Shown here one piece after another: positions 1-9,305 of a stretch of DNA of 64,000 nucleotides. The DNA comes from JACIWB01 sp038818725 (GTDB lineage: Archaea; Thermoplasmatota; E2; UBA202; JdFR-43): contig JAWAYL010000002.1 in NCBI GenBank assembly GCA_038818725.1, positions 1 to 64,000 on the forward strand. Direction: 5' to 3'. The translations under genes and the position numbers were made by a program. Position 1 is the first letter of the stretch; each line of letters opens with the position of its first letter. The notes under the pieces were generated by a model. The model ran no database searches. It was not told the origin of the DNA and saw only the letters and a program-made list of their open reading frames with translations.

Positions 1-16
1 TGCTATCTCTTGAACT

Positions 17-286
17 TTGGTACGCTTAGAATTTCATCTGGAGTTAGTAGAGAATGAAGAACTTATAATAGTTATTAGCGGATATTACAGAGAAAAATTA
101 GGAATCCCTCGTACAAACGAGAAAATACAACTCGAAATTAGTGAGGTAAACTGTTGTGTAATTAAATATTTAATAGCTCCTTTCCATCATCCAAATCCAT
201 TTGTGAGGATGAGTATAATATTGGGCTTTCTTTCTCTTGGAATAGGTATTATCTCTTTAGTAATTGCTCTGATTGGAAGACTGTAA
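17..286 (+). CDS. small membrane-anchored hypothetical protein
   Basis: I do not recognise this 89-residue protein. It has a soluble, beta-rich-looking N-terminal part of about 60 residues and one hydrophobic C-terminal helix (about residues 66-86) followed by a basic end, so it is probably a tail-anchored membrane protein. The frame opens after a TGA at 11-13 and the only early start is a TTG at 17, with no clear ribosome binding site. It could therefore be the 3' end of a longer gene broken by a frameshift just outside the window. Expression is uncertain. Confidence 0.4.
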   Translation: MVRLEFHLELVENEELIIVISGYYREKLGIPRTNEKIQLEISEVNCCVIKYLIAPFHHPNPFVRMSIILGFLSLGIGIISLVIALIGRL

Positions 287-431
287 ATTGTATTTTATTT
301 AATACTACTGTTTTTTATTATTTCTTTTAGGATTTTCCTTGGCATTTTTGCTTTTAAAATTATATTTCGTTTAAAAAATTTTTAACAAATTTATATCTGT
401 AAAACTCATTTTCTTTGGCATTTTTTTGGAC

Positions 432-460
432 TCGGAACTACTGTAGCAAAGTAGTTCCGA
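432..460. repeat. perfect 11-bp stem-loop
   Basis: Positions 432-442 and 450-460 are exact reverse complements around a 7-base loop (443-449). The hairpin lies in the 217-base gap between the small membrane protein and the convergent tadC-like gene; the rest of the gap is AT-rich with nothing recognisable. No long T-run follows on either strand, so it is not a classical terminator. It could be a transcript-end structure or the subterminal palindrome of a lost mobile element. Confidence 0.5.
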
Positions 461-503
461 ATGTGAATTAAATTTGCCAATCTGGAATATAAAAATAAAT
501 AAT

Positions 504-2324
504 TCATATACTCGAAAAAATCATATATGAAGCAAAAGAAGAAATTGTGAAAATAAAAATTGCTATTGGCAAAGATTTACCTACCGCATAAAAATATTCT
601 ATTTTATCATCTCCTTCATCTATTCCATTTGCAAGCCTTAGTATTAAAAATACAAGAATAATAATATAAATTCCAATTACAATATCAAAATCTGCAGATG
701 AAGTAACATAAAATATTTTTCCAAAAAGTGGAATTGTTATATCTTGAGAAAATGAAAAGTTCAATGAAGAAAGAATTTTTTGCATTAAATTTGCCATTCC
801 AAGAGTTACTCCTCCTATTAATGGAGCGAAAAATGTTGCGGTTGAGCGAAGAGATGAAGTGATTGAAGCCAAGCTATCTCTTATTTTCCTCTCAACATCT
901 TGAAGTTGCTTTAAATGGTCTGCTATTTTAACTATCGCAACACCAGCATATTCATAACTTTTCTTAACTCCTTCTATAAAAATTTTTATTATGGCTCTTA
1001 TTCTATCTGAATAAACATCAGTAAGAGCCCCATATTCCTCATCAAAAAATGCATCCTCTATCTTTATTCTTCTTGAAATAAGGTTATAGAATGCTTTTGC
1101 AAAAACCTCTCCTATAACAGATCCTTTCATTGTTTGAGCTACATGGCTAAATGCTTCCTCTGGCGGCTTCCCTTCCGCAACCCGCCTGCCTAAAATATAT
1201 AAAGCTTCTCCAAATTCCTTTTCCATTTTTCTTATTTTATCCCTCTCTTTCTTGTATTTTCCATATGTAAAAATAAAGTAAAAAGAAAAGGAAATTGCTA
1301 TTCCCCATATCAGAAAAAATTTTGTAGAAAAATAAAGGAAGGCAATAAAAAATGGAAGGAAAATTAAAATTGAAATTAGGGCATTTCTTAAATTGTTTAA
1401 TTTCTTTAAAGGCAATGAAGGTGGATTAAAAGTTGCTGGACGATTTGCAAGAATTTTTCTTATATAAAAAAATAGAAAGAGAGGAAGAAGAATATTGTAA
1501 AATATAATTATATGGAATATTGAGAATTTAAGTCCAATTACACTAACAGCGGGCAACATCGCTACAGTCGCAAGTGGCAGCATAAAACCAAGAGAATATA
1601 TTATTAGAGTTGGTTGATGAAGCTTATTTGAGAAATCAATCATTAAATCTCTTGTTCCTTCAAGAACAATATCCAGCGATCTATCAAGTGTTGAAATCCT
1701 ATTTTCTTCTTTTTCCTTTACAGAATTTCTTATTAAATGAATTGCTCTCTTAAAATATTCACTCCATTCCCCCCACAAATTTGAAAAATATGTTATTGCA
1801 TCATCTATGCTTTTATGTATTCTTATCTCTAAATCCCATATAATTTTTCTTAAATCTTTTGCAAGCGAAGTATTTGATTCTTTTGCTGCAAAATAAAAAG
1901 CTCTTTCAAGATTTGGAACAAGCTTAAGATACATTACTAAATAGGATATTACTTCTGGAATGTCCCCGAGGGAGCGAGCTTTCATATATTTTGCCTTTAT
2001 CTTAGGATATTCACTTATATAATGCAATGAAAGAAGAGGAAAAATAAATAAAAGAATAATTATTAGAAAAATTGTTAAGAAACCCATATTTTTAATTGAA
2101 AAATCATAAATTGCAAAAATTGATATTGAAATAAAAATTGCAATTAAAAAAGAAATTAGAGCGCAAATGTAAGAAAAATATATTATTTCATATGGTTCAA
2201 GCTCCGTTCCAATAAAATGCAAGCTATCAATAAATTCTTTTGAAACTTTTTTATTTATTTTTTCCTTATCCTCTTCCCTTATTTTTAATTTTCCAACAAT
2301 TTTTTTACAAAAAATTTCAAACAT
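504..2324 (-). CDS. tadC: TadC/GspF-like type II/IV secretion platform membrane protein
   Basis: Inner-membrane platform protein of an archaeal type IV pilus or type II secretion-like machine. The 606-residue sequence holds two GspF/TadC-type cytoplasmic helical domains (about residues 125-240 and 385-500), each flanked by hydrophobic segments, plus membrane helices at about 50-110, 255-300, 320-365 and near the C-terminus. It overlaps the upstream ATPase gene by 8 bases, so the pair is cotranscribed and probably forms the motor-platform unit. No pilin or prepilin peptidase gene is next to them. Whether it builds a pilus, an adhesin or a secretion apparatus cannot be told from sequence. Confidence 0.85.
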   Translation of the reverse strand: MFEIFCKKIVGKLKIREEDKEKINKKVSKEFIDSLHFIGTELEPYEIIYFSYICALISFLIAIFISISIFAIYDFSIKNMGFLTIFLIIILLFIFPLLSLHYISEYPKIKAKYMKARSLGDIPEVISYLVMYLKLVPNLERAFYFAAKESNTSLAKDLRKIIWDLEIRIHKSIDDAITYFSNLWGEWSEYFKRAIHLIRNSVKEKEENRISTLDRSLDIVLEGTRDLMIDFSNKLHQPTLIIYSLGFMLPLATVAMLPAVSVIGLKFSIFHIIIFYNILLPLFLFFYIRKILANRPATFNPPSLPLKKLNNLRNALISILIFLPFFIAFLYFSTKFFLIWGIAISFSFYFIFTYGKYKKERDKIRKMEKEFGEALYILGRRVAEGKPPEEAFSHVAQTMKGSVIGEVFAKAFYNLISRRIKIEDAFFDEEYGALTDVYSDRIRAIIKIFIEGVKKSYEYAGVAIVKIADHLKQLQDVERKIRDSLASITSSLRSTATFFAPLIGGVTLGMANLMQKILSSLNFSFSQDITIPLFGKIFYVTSSADFDIVIGIYIIILVFLILRLANGIDEGDDKIEYFYAVGKSLPIAIFIFTISSFASYMIFSSI

Positions 2325-4407
2325 ATTTATTCAACCATTCATTCCATTTTTCCTCAATTTCACGAAAATCTTTAGTTTCCTCAAGAATCGACCAATAGAA
2401 ATTGTTTGCATCCCTCACAAATTTTGCATCTGTTCTTCCAATTTCAACAATTTTTTCTTTCATTCTCGCCCTCATCTTTATATTTTCTATTGCTTCTTCC
2501 ATGCTTATTCCCCATTTCCTAGCTATTTTCCCTATTATCTCTGATTGCCCCATATAAAATAAATCTGTTGCTTCAAGAATATCTTTTGAATAATCATATC
2601 TCATTATATCTGAAAAAATTTTATCAACATCTTCTTTTTCCCAAATCTTACTTACTTCAGATATTTGAATAACCCTTCTTATTCTTTCAATTCCTCCTCT
2701 CGCTCTTATAGGTGATGCAATAACAACTATATCTGTTGCTTTAAAAGAAACCGGTGCGACGCCTATATCATAAACAATTCTATCAAAAACATCCCTCGAT
2801 GTTGAGCCATGAATTGTTCCCATAACTAAGTTGCCAGCTGCCCCTATTCTCATTGCTTCAAATAAAATTTTTGCCTCCTCACCACGAACTTCTCCCAAAA
2901 TAATAACTGATTCTCCAAGCCTTAAAGCAGTTTTTATCGCTGTTTTTTCATCTATTCCTTCACTGCTTATAGCTGATTTCGTAACCAGTGATTGAATTTT
3001 ATAACCTAATCTCTGGAGTTCATCTACTGGTAGCTCAGGAGTATCTTCTATAGTAAGAATTCTATATCTCTGGGGTATTTCAAGCATTAGTGAAGAAAGC
3101 AAGGATGTTTTACCAGCTCCTCTTGAGCCAGCAATTAAAATTGTTGCCTGCCCATCAACAAAAAAACTCAGCAAGCCAGCAGCAAGCGGAGATAGCATTT
3201 TACATGAAATAAATTTTGGAAGTGTCCATAATTCGGATGCATGCCTTCTTATTGCAAATGCTATTCCTTTTGGTGTTAGTGGCGGGGAAATTGCCGTAAT
3301 GCGCGAGCCATATTGGGGGAGACCAACATCCATCACTGGAATTGCCTCTGAAAAACCTCTCCCACTTAAGCTTCTCAGACGAGATGATAATGCTTCAATG
3401 TCATTTTCTGAAAAATATATGTTTGTTACATATTCTTCTCCATCAAGAATTATATGAAGAGGGTTATAGGTTACAGGAGCATTTATATAAATATCCTGTA
3501 TTTTTTTATCAGCAAGTAAATCTTCTAATATTCCAAATCCTGAAGTATATTTTGCAAAAACATCAGCCAAAAAGTCTATTCTCTCGCTACTAATTTTATA
3601 TTTAATATTTTCTGCTATTTCCATTATTTTTTCCTTTCCAAATCTATAAAAATATTCTCTTGCTCTTTCCGTATCGATAAATGAAATATCAGTTGGCCTG
3701 TGTTTTGCAAGTTTTTCCTTTGCTTTAATAAGTATTTTAAGCTCTTCAAGGCTTAAATTATATTCAGGAGGTATTATAAAATACAATTTTTCAGCTCTTC
3801 TCTTCAGTTCATATAAAGAAACTTTTATACTGCTTCTTTCCTTTTTTATTTCATAACTTTTAATAAAAACTGCATCATTTGGAGGATTGTATTCAATTGA
3901 AGTATCGAAAAATATTGGCCTAACATAAATTCTTATATCTTCATAAGAGATGTGTTTTATCTTTTCAAAATTTTTTATTATATCTGATATTCTTTTTAAA
4001 TTTTCGTTTCTGCAATAGTTACATTCTTCTTTTCTTAAAACAAAAGGCTTTTTAAATTTAAATGCTATATCTAAAAATTTATAAAAAGATTTTATCTGGT
4101 CTTTTTTACTTAAATCTATTGCGGATTTTATTTCTTTATTCAATATGCAATCTTCGCAATTTAATTTAATAGATGATATTTCCTCCATAAATTTTGAAAT
4201 TTCAATAAGATTTTCTAAAGCTTCTCCTTCTATTATCTTTACAAAATAATGGCTCAATCTTATTCTATCGATTTTTCCTTCTTTTTCAATTATTTCAAGA
4301 ATCTCTTTTCTGCAATTTTCATCTATAAGTGAAGAAGAATATTTACATGAATAGCAATCTATTTCAATTACACTCGCTCCCCCTTCTTTAACAATCCTAT
4401 AACTCAT
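2317..4407 (-). CDS. tadA: TadA/VirB11-like secretion ATPase with Cys-rich N-terminus
   Basis: Hexameric type II/IV secretion ATPase that powers the TadC-like platform protein downstream. The C-terminal half carries the GspE/VirB11 core: Walker A GSRGAGKTS at about residues 427-435, an Asp box region around ILTIEDTPELP, and a Walker B-like segment IILGEVRGEEA near 502-512. The N-terminal region of about 250 residues is unusual: cysteine pairs sit at about 18/21, 84/87 and 129/132, with a further Cys at 32, suggesting a metal- or Fe-S-binding module. The promoter is probably in the AT-rich 35-base gap shared with the divergent HerA-like gene. Confidence 0.85.
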   Translation of the reverse strand: MSYRIVKEGGASVIEIDCYSCKYSSSLIDENCRKEILEIIEKEGKIDRIRLSHYFVKIIEGEALENLIEISKFMEEISSIKLNCEDCILNKEIKSAIDLSKKDQIKSFYKFLDIAFKFKKPFVLRKEECNYCRNENLKRISDIIKNFEKIKHISYEDIRIYVRPIFFDTSIEYNPPNDAVFIKSYEIKKERSSIKVSLYELKRRAEKLYFIIPPEYNLSLEELKILIKAKEKLAKHRPTDISFIDTERAREYFYRFGKEKIMEIAENIKYKISSERIDFLADVFAKYTSGFGILEDLLADKKIQDIYINAPVTYNPLHIILDGEEYVTNIYFSENDIEALSSRLRSLSGRGFSEAIPVMDVGLPQYGSRITAISPPLTPKGIAFAIRRHASELWTLPKFISCKMLSPLAAGLLSFFVDGQATILIAGSRGAGKTSLLSSLMLEIPQRYRILTIEDTPELPVDELQRLGYKIQSLVTKSAISSEGIDEKTAIKTALRLGESVIILGEVRGEEAKILFEAMRIGAAGNLVMGTIHGSTSRDVFDRIVYDIGVAPVSFKATDIVVIASPIRARGGIERIRRVIQISEVSKIWEKEDVDKIFSDIMRYDYSKDILEATDLFYMGQSEIIGKIARKWGISMEEAIENIKMRARMKEKIVEIGRTDAKFVRDANNFYWSILEETKDFREIEEKWNEWLNKYV

Positions 4408-4442
4408 TCAAAAATTTAATTTATTATTCAAATATATATTTT

Positions 4443-5666
4443 ATGGATAAAAAATACATACTTGGAAGAAAAGATTCCGATGAAAAATCTGTTCTGAATA
4501 TAGGAAAATATTATGCATTGGATGGCTCGCTTGGAGCTCCAGTATTTTTAGACATTTCAAAGCCCCATATAGTTTTTATTTGTGGAAAGAGAGGATATGG
4601 AAAATCCTATACCATTGGAGTTTTTCTTGAAGAATTTTACTCACTTGAAGAAGAAATAAGAAAAAACATTTCTTTTATTGTTGCCGATACTCTTGGAATT
4701 TTCTGGACAAGCATTTTTCCAAATAAAAGAGAGATTGAAAGCTTAAAAAGATGGGGAATTGATGCAAGTGGTATAGAAATTGAGATTTTTTCATCTCCTG
4801 AATTAGTTAGCTATTATAGAAAATTTGGAATAAAAGCAAATGAAATTTCAATAGCAACTTCTTATCTTAAAACATTTCACTGGTGCAGACTTTTTGGTAT
4901 CTCTCCTAACTCTATGGAAGGAATTGCAATATCAAGAGCAATATGGGAAATGGAAGGAAAATATGATATAGATGACATAATAGAGAAAATAAGAGATGAT
5001 GAAGAAATAAGCAATGAAACAAAGCTTGCCTGCATAAATTTTTTTGTTATGGCAAAAAATTTGAAAATATTTGCAAAAGAGGGAATAAATTTATCAGATA
5101 TAGCAAAAAGAGGGAAAATATCGGTAATTGATTTAAGTTCTTATGATGAAAGTATAAAAGAAGTAATTTTAAGCATTTTAGGAGAAATTATTTTTTATGA
5201 AAGAATTATTGAAAGAAAAAAAGATGAAGAAAGGGAAATAGGATTTTCAAAAGCAGAGCAAAATTTGCCTTTCATATGGCTTGTAATAGATGAAGCACAT
5301 ATTTTTCTCTCAAAAGAGGATAGAATAACAAAAGATGTTTTTATAAAGAAATGGCTCCGCCAGGGGCGCCAGCCTGGCCTAAGCCTAATTTTAGCGACTC
5401 AAAGAGCAAGCTCAATGGACAGTGAAGTAGTGGCTCATGCAGATATAATTATCTGCCACCGCCTCACTTCGCAAGAGGATATAGATGCAATGAATAATGT
5501 TAGACCAACTTACATGAGAGAAAGCATAGGGGAGGCAATTAAAAAAATGGGGAGTGAGAAAGGGGTTGCTTTAATAATAGATGATGTGACCGAAGTTAGT
5601 CATTTAGTGAAGATTAGGCCGAGGAAAAGCTGGCATGGAGGAGGAGAGCCAAGCATAGCTATTTAG
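4443..5666 (+). CDS. HerA-like (DUF87) P-loop ATPase
   Basis: FtsK/HerA-superfamily ATPase of 407 residues. Walker A (GKRGYGKSYT) is at about residues 48-57, Walker B (WLVIDEAHIFL) near 280-290, and the segment RQGRQPGLSLILATQRAS contains a likely arginine finger and sensor region typical of DUF87 proteins. HerA proper translocates DNA with NurA during end resection; no nurA, mre11 or rad50 is nearby, so this is a HerA-like paralogue of unknown substrate. It is transcribed divergently from the secretion ATPase with only 35 AT-rich bases between start codons, so the two may share a bidirectional promoter. Confidence 0.8.
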   Translation: MDKKYILGRKDSDEKSVLNIGKYYALDGSLGAPVFLDISKPHIVFICGKRGYGKSYTIGVFLEEFYSLEEEIRKNISFIVADTLGIFWTSIFPNKREIESLKRWGIDASGIEIEIFSSPELVSYYRKFGIKANEISIATSYLKTFHWCRLFGISPNSMEGIAISRAIWEMEGKYDIDDIIEKIRDDEEISNETKLACINFFVMAKNLKIFAKEGINLSDIAKRGKISVIDLSSYDESIKEVILSILGEIIFYERIIERKKDEEREIGFSKAEQNLPFIWLVIDEAHIFLSKEDRITKDVFIKKWLRQGRQPGLSLILATQRASSMDSEVVAHADIIICHRLTSQEDIDAMNNVRPTYMRESIGEAIKKMGSEKGVALIIDDVTEVSHLVKIRPRKSWHGGGEPSIAI

Positions 5667-5689
5667 CAAAAATTTTTTCATTAAAAAAT

Positions 5690-5700
5690 AAAATATATTT
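5690..5700 (+). promoter_or_regulatory. TATA box of the Hdr-type redox operon
   Basis: An AT-rich block matching an archaeal TATA box (AAAATATATTT) ends about 18 bases before the ATG at 5718. There is no convincing ribosome binding site, which fits a leaderless or short-leader transcript for the six-gene redox operon that follows. Confidence 0.45.
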
Positions 5701-5717
5701 GGAAGATATTACTCTCA

Positions 5718-6491
5718 ATGAACCCACTTATGCCAGTAAAGGGGAAAATAATTGAAAAAAGAAAAATAAATGATAAAAAATTTTTGAGAATCGAGGCAGA
5801 AAACTTTAATTTTATTCCAGGACAATTTGTAGAGATATCTCTTGCTGGAATTGGAGAATTTCCAATATCGATATGCTCCCCACCCTATGAAAAAAATTTT
5901 TTTGAAATTTGCATAAGAAAAGTTGGAAGAGCAACTTCTTTCTTCTATAATATAGATGAAATTGATTATGTTTTTTATAGAGGGCCGTATGGAAATGGCT
6001 TTCCAATGGAAAAACTGAAAGGGAAAAATATTGTCGCAATCATAGGAGGGCTTGGTATACTGCCATTAAGAAGTTTTATAAAAGAAGCTATTCATTCAAA
6101 AATTTATAATCAGATAAAAATTCTTTATGGAGCGAGGAGCAAGGACGAAATTATATTTCCAGAAGAAATTGAAGAATGGAAAAAGCATGCTGAGGTATAT
6201 GAAATTTTTGAAAAAGAAGGAGAAAAAAGAGGTTTTGTAACTGAATTATTAAATGATATAGTTTTTGATGGGGACGAATATCTTCTTATATGTGGTCCGC
6301 CTGCAATGTTTAAGCCAGTTATAGAAAAAGCTATAAAAAGAGGAGCAAATGAAGAAAATATATATTTGTCTGTTGAAAGAAGAATGAAATGTGGCATTGG
6401 AAAATGTGGGCATTGTATTGTTGGAAGCTATTATGCATGCATTGATGGTCCTGTTTTTGAGTATGTTAAATATAAGCATGCTATTTTATAG
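5718..6491 (+). CDS. FAD/NAD(P)H-binding oxidoreductase subunit with [2Fe-2S] cluster (HydG/PyrK/FloxA-like)
   Basis: Ferredoxin-NADP reductase superfamily subunit like the gamma subunit of archaeal sulfhydrogenase, PyrK, or FloxA. An N-terminal FAD-binding barrel (RGPYGNGFP near residues 92-100) is followed by a nucleotide-binding domain (AIIGGLGILPLRSF) and a C-terminal cysteine set MKCGIGKCGHC...YYAC that should ligate a [2Fe-2S] cluster. It is first in an operon of HdrCB, two HdrA-like proteins and MvhD-GltD, so it probably feeds or withdraws electrons as NAD(P)H. An ATG at 5730 is an alternative start. The exact partner and nucleotide specificity are inference. Confidence 0.8.
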   Translation: MNPLMPVKGKIIEKRKINDKKFLRIEAENFNFIPGQFVEISLAGIGEFPISICSPPYEKNFFEICIRKVGRATSFFYNIDEIDYVFYRGPYGNGFPMEKLKGKNIVAIIGGLGILPLRSFIKEAIHSKIYNQIKILYGARSKDEIIFPEEIEEWKKHAEVYEIFEKEGEKRGFVTELLNDIVFDGDEYLLICGPPAMFKPVIEKAIKRGANEENIYLSVERRMKCGIGKCGHCIVGSYYACIDGPVFEYVKYKHAIL

Positions 6492-6512
6492 CAAGTAAAT
6501 GATAAATAAGAG

Positions 6513-6983
6513 ATGATAATTATTTCAGCAATGCTTGTATATAAACAATTTCCAGTTTCGATAAATCAAGAAAAATGCTCAAAATGCAGAATATGTGTCT
6601 CAATATGTGATTGTTTTTCTTATGATAAAGAAAGGAGCATTATTTTATTAAATAATATTTCCTGCAAGGGCTGCGGGGTTTGCACCGCTTCCTGCCCTTC
6701 TTCTGCTATATCGCATATCCAAGATGATTCGTTTTTTTATTTCTCTGAAAAAAAGGAGGTAAATGAGCTTGAATGTGAAAAATGTCTTTATGAATTTGTT
6801 GAAAGAGAAGATTCAGTAATTTTTTGTGATAGAAGATTTGATATTGGAATTGCTATTAAAAAATTTTGCGAAGGAAAGAGAATAGAAGTAAAGAAGTGCA
6901 TTTTTTCAGACAAGCTAGTAGAAAATGAAAAATTCAGAAAATTTTCAAAAATTGTTCATCTGTTTGGTGTAGAAAATGATTGA
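6513..6983 (+). CDS. two-cluster [4Fe-4S] ferredoxin-type iron-sulfur protein
   Basis: 156-residue protein with two consecutive CxxCxxCxxxC motifs (CSKCRICVSIC and CKGCGVCTASC) for two [4Fe-4S] clusters within the first 70 residues. A cysteine-containing C-terminal domain of about 80 residues that I do not recognise follows. Placed between the flavin subunit and the HdrC-HdrB fusion, it is a likely electron wire inside the complex, comparable to the small Fe-S subunit of Flox or sulfhydrogenase modules. An ATG at 6531 is an alternative start closer to the first cysteine motif. The gene overlaps the next by 8 bases. Confidence 0.75.
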   Translation: MIIISAMLVYKQFPVSINQEKCSKCRICVSICDCFSYDKERSIILLNNISCKGCGVCTASCPSSAISHIQDDSFFYFSEKKEVNELECEKCLYEFVEREDSVIFCDRRFDIGIAIKKFCEGKRIEVKKCIFSDKLVENEKFRKFSKIVHLFGVEND

Positions 6984-8034
6984 AGATATAATAACGAGAA
7001 GCAAAGCATATTATTGCGTTGAATGCAGGAAATGTAGTTCTGCATGTCCAGTTACAAGAGTTTATGGAAAATTTTCTCCAGCAAGTATGGTAGAACACTC
7101 TCTGATTGGCATAGAAGATGAAATAATTTATTCATATGATATATGGAAATGCCTCACTTGTGGAATTTGTGAGAAGATATGCCCCTCTGGTGTGGATTTT
7201 TTAAGCTTTATAAAAGAAATAAGAGAAATTGCAAGAGAAAATAAAAATTTTGGAATCTCAGCACATGAAAATATTTTTGAAGAAGTAGCTTGCTTATTTG
7301 GAAAAAATGATATATTTTTAGAAATGAATGATGTAGAGATAGATGACAAATCAAAAATTCTCTATTTTGCGGGCTGTTTGCCAATATATGATGTATTTTT
7401 TGATAGCATCGGATTCAATGGCATTGCTATTGCAAAAAATACAATTAAGATTTTGAATTATTTTGATATAGTTCCATCTGTAATATTTTCATGCTGTGGG
7501 CACGATGCTTTATGGAGTGGAAATAAAGGAATTTTTGAAAAAATGAAAAGAAAAAATATGGAAAAAATTAAAAATTTTGAAAAAATAATATTTTCCTGCC
7601 CTGAATGCTACAGAACTTTTAAATTTGATTATAAAGCAAATGTTGAAATGATGCATATTTCAGAATTCCTTGCAAAAAAAGATTTTGAAGAGAATTTAAA
7701 TAAAATTTGTACAATTCATGATTCGTGCAGGCTCGGCCGCCATTTGGGAATTTATGATGAGCCAAGAGAAGCTCTTAAAAAAATTGGATGTGAAATAAAG
7801 GAAATGGAGCATTCTCGCGAAGCCTCGATCTGCTGCTCTACTTCTGCATGGATGGCATGCGACTGGATGGCGGAACAGTTAAGAAAAGAAAGGCTTGCTG
7901 AAGCGGAAGAGCAGGCAAATTTGCTCATCACTACTTGCCATAAATGCAAAATTCATTTCTTATGCACAATGAGTCATGAAAAATATAATATCGAAGTAAA
8001 GGATTTGGTTGAAGTTATTGGAGAGGCCATATGA
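6976..8034 (+). CDS. heterodisulfide reductase-type HdrC-HdrB fusion
   Basis: 352-residue fusion of an HdrC-like N-terminus with two [4Fe-4S] motifs (CVECRKCSSACP and CLTCGICEKICP) to an HdrB-like C-terminus with two CCG domains. The first CCG set includes FSCCGH and FSCPEC; the second includes HDSC, ICCSTS and TTCHKC. In methanogens HdrB carries the noncubane clusters that split the CoM-S-S-CoB disulfide. Fusion in this order also occurs in HdrD-type proteins. The substrate here is unknown and need not be CoM-S-S-CoB, as no methanogenesis gene is in the window. It overlaps the upstream gene by 8 bases and the downstream gene by 4. Confidence 0.85.
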   Translation: MIEDIITRSKAYYCVECRKCSSACPVTRVYGKFSPASMVEHSLIGIEDEIIYSYDIWKCLTCGICEKICPSGVDFLSFIKEIREIARENKNFGISAHENIFEEVACLFGKNDIFLEMNDVEIDDKSKILYFAGCLPIYDVFFDSIGFNGIAIAKNTIKILNYFDIVPSVIFSCCGHDALWSGNKGIFEKMKRKNMEKIKNFEKIIFSCPECYRTFKFDYKANVEMMHISEFLAKKDFEENLNKICTIHDSCRLGRHLGIYDEPREALKKIGCEIKEMEHSREASICCSTSAWMACDWMAEQLRKERLAEAEEQANLLITTCHKCKIHFLCTMSHEKYNIEVKDLVEVIGEAI

Positions 8035-9305
8035 AGAATGTGCTTATAATAGGAGGAGGCGTTGCTGGAATACAGGCGGCGCTTGACCTTGCGGATCAAG
8101 GCATACATGTTTATTTAGTTGAAAAAGAGCCAAGCATCGGCGGAAGAATGGCTTTGCTTGATAAAACAATGTCAACAAATGATTGCAGTATATGCATTCT
8201 TGCCCCTAAAATGAATGAATGCGCATCTCATCCAAATATAGAAATTCTTGAATATTCTGAAGTTATTGGGCTTGAGGGAAATGCTGGAAATTTTAAGGTT
8301 AAAGTTAAAAGAAAGGCAAAATATGTTGATTCAAGCAAATGCACTGGATGTGGTGATTGCATGGAAAAATGTCCTACTGAAGTTCCAAATGAATACAATA
8401 GCTATATCGATAAAAGGAAGGCAATTTTTCTTCCATTTCCTCAATCGGTTCCAAGAAAGGCAACAATTGATAAAAGATATTGCTTGAAATTGAATAAAAA
8501 TAGATGCGGTCTTTGCCAGAAAATATGCAAGGCAAAGGCGATAGATTATAGCCAAGAAGATAAGATAATTGAGCTTGATGCCGCCTCAATAATAGTTGCA
8601 ACAGGTTTAGAAGTATATAATCCATATGATATTAAAGAATATGGTTATGGAAAATTTGCAAATGTGCATAGTTGGATTGAATATGAAAGGCTTATAAATG
8701 CATCTGGTCCAACTCATGGACATTTAAAATGTGCTCCAGATGGAAGAAGACCCAAGAGAATTGCATTTATTCAATGCGTTGGCTCTAGAGATGTTAAAAG
8801 ATGCGAATGGTGCTCTTCTGTCTGCTGTATGGTTTCAATAAAAAGTGCAATGCTTGCAAACGAGCATTACAATGATATCGAATCCTTCATATTTTATTCA
8901 GATTTAAGAGTTTTCAGTAAAAGATTTTATGAATATAGCAAAAGAGGAGAAAAAGATTACAAAATTACTTACATACATGCTCGTCCAGGAGAAATAAAAG
9001 AAGATAGGCATACAAAAAATCTGATAATATATTATGAAGATGAAAAGGAAGGAAAAGTAAAAGAGCTTGAAGTAGAGATGGTTATTCTTGCAACTCCAAT
9101 AATGCCTTCAAAAAGCAATCTCGAAATTTCAAAAATTCTTGAAATAGAGCTTGATAAATATGGATTTATAAAAACAAATGAAGTTGAAACAACAAGAAAA
9201 GGCATATATGCTGCTGGTTGCTGTTGCTCGCCGAAAGACATAACTGAAAGCGTTTATCAGGCAAGCGCTGCCGCATGCAGGGCAGCGGAGTGGTGCCATG
9301 CCTAG
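8031..9305 (+). CDS. hdrA: HdrA-like flavoprotein 1 (short, QmoA-like)
   Basis: HdrA-family FAD protein of 424 residues. It starts directly with the Rossmann motif IIGGGVAGIQAAL (about 6-18) and carries an HdrA-typical Cys-rich stretch (STNDCSICILAPK near 45-57), an inserted ferredoxin pair (CTGCGDCMEKCP and CGLCQKICKAK), and CVGSRDVKRCEWCSSVCC near 245-262. At 424 residues it lacks the N-terminal extension of full HdrA (about 650) and is closer in size to QmoA. With the adjacent second HdrA it probably forms the flavin electron-splitting core. The stop overlaps the next start by 8 bases. Confidence 0.85.
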   Translation: MKNVLIIGGGVAGIQAALDLADQGIHVYLVEKEPSIGGRMALLDKTMSTNDCSICILAPKMNECASHPNIEILEYSEVIGLEGNAGNFKVKVKRKAKYVDSSKCTGCGDCMEKCPTEVPNEYNSYIDKRKAIFLPFPQSVPRKATIDKRYCLKLNKNRCGLCQKICKAKAIDYSQEDKIIELDAASIIVATGLEVYNPYDIKEYGYGKFANVHSWIEYERLINASGPTHGHLKCAPDGRRPKRIAFIQCVGSRDVKRCEWCSSVCCMVSIKSAMLANEHYNDIESFIFYSDLRVFSKRFYEYSKRGEKDYKITYIHARPGEIKEDRHTKNLIIYYEDEKEGKVKELEVEMVILATPIMPSKSNLEISKILEIELDKYGFIKTNEVETTRKGIYAAGCCCSPKDITESVYQASAAACRAAEWCHA

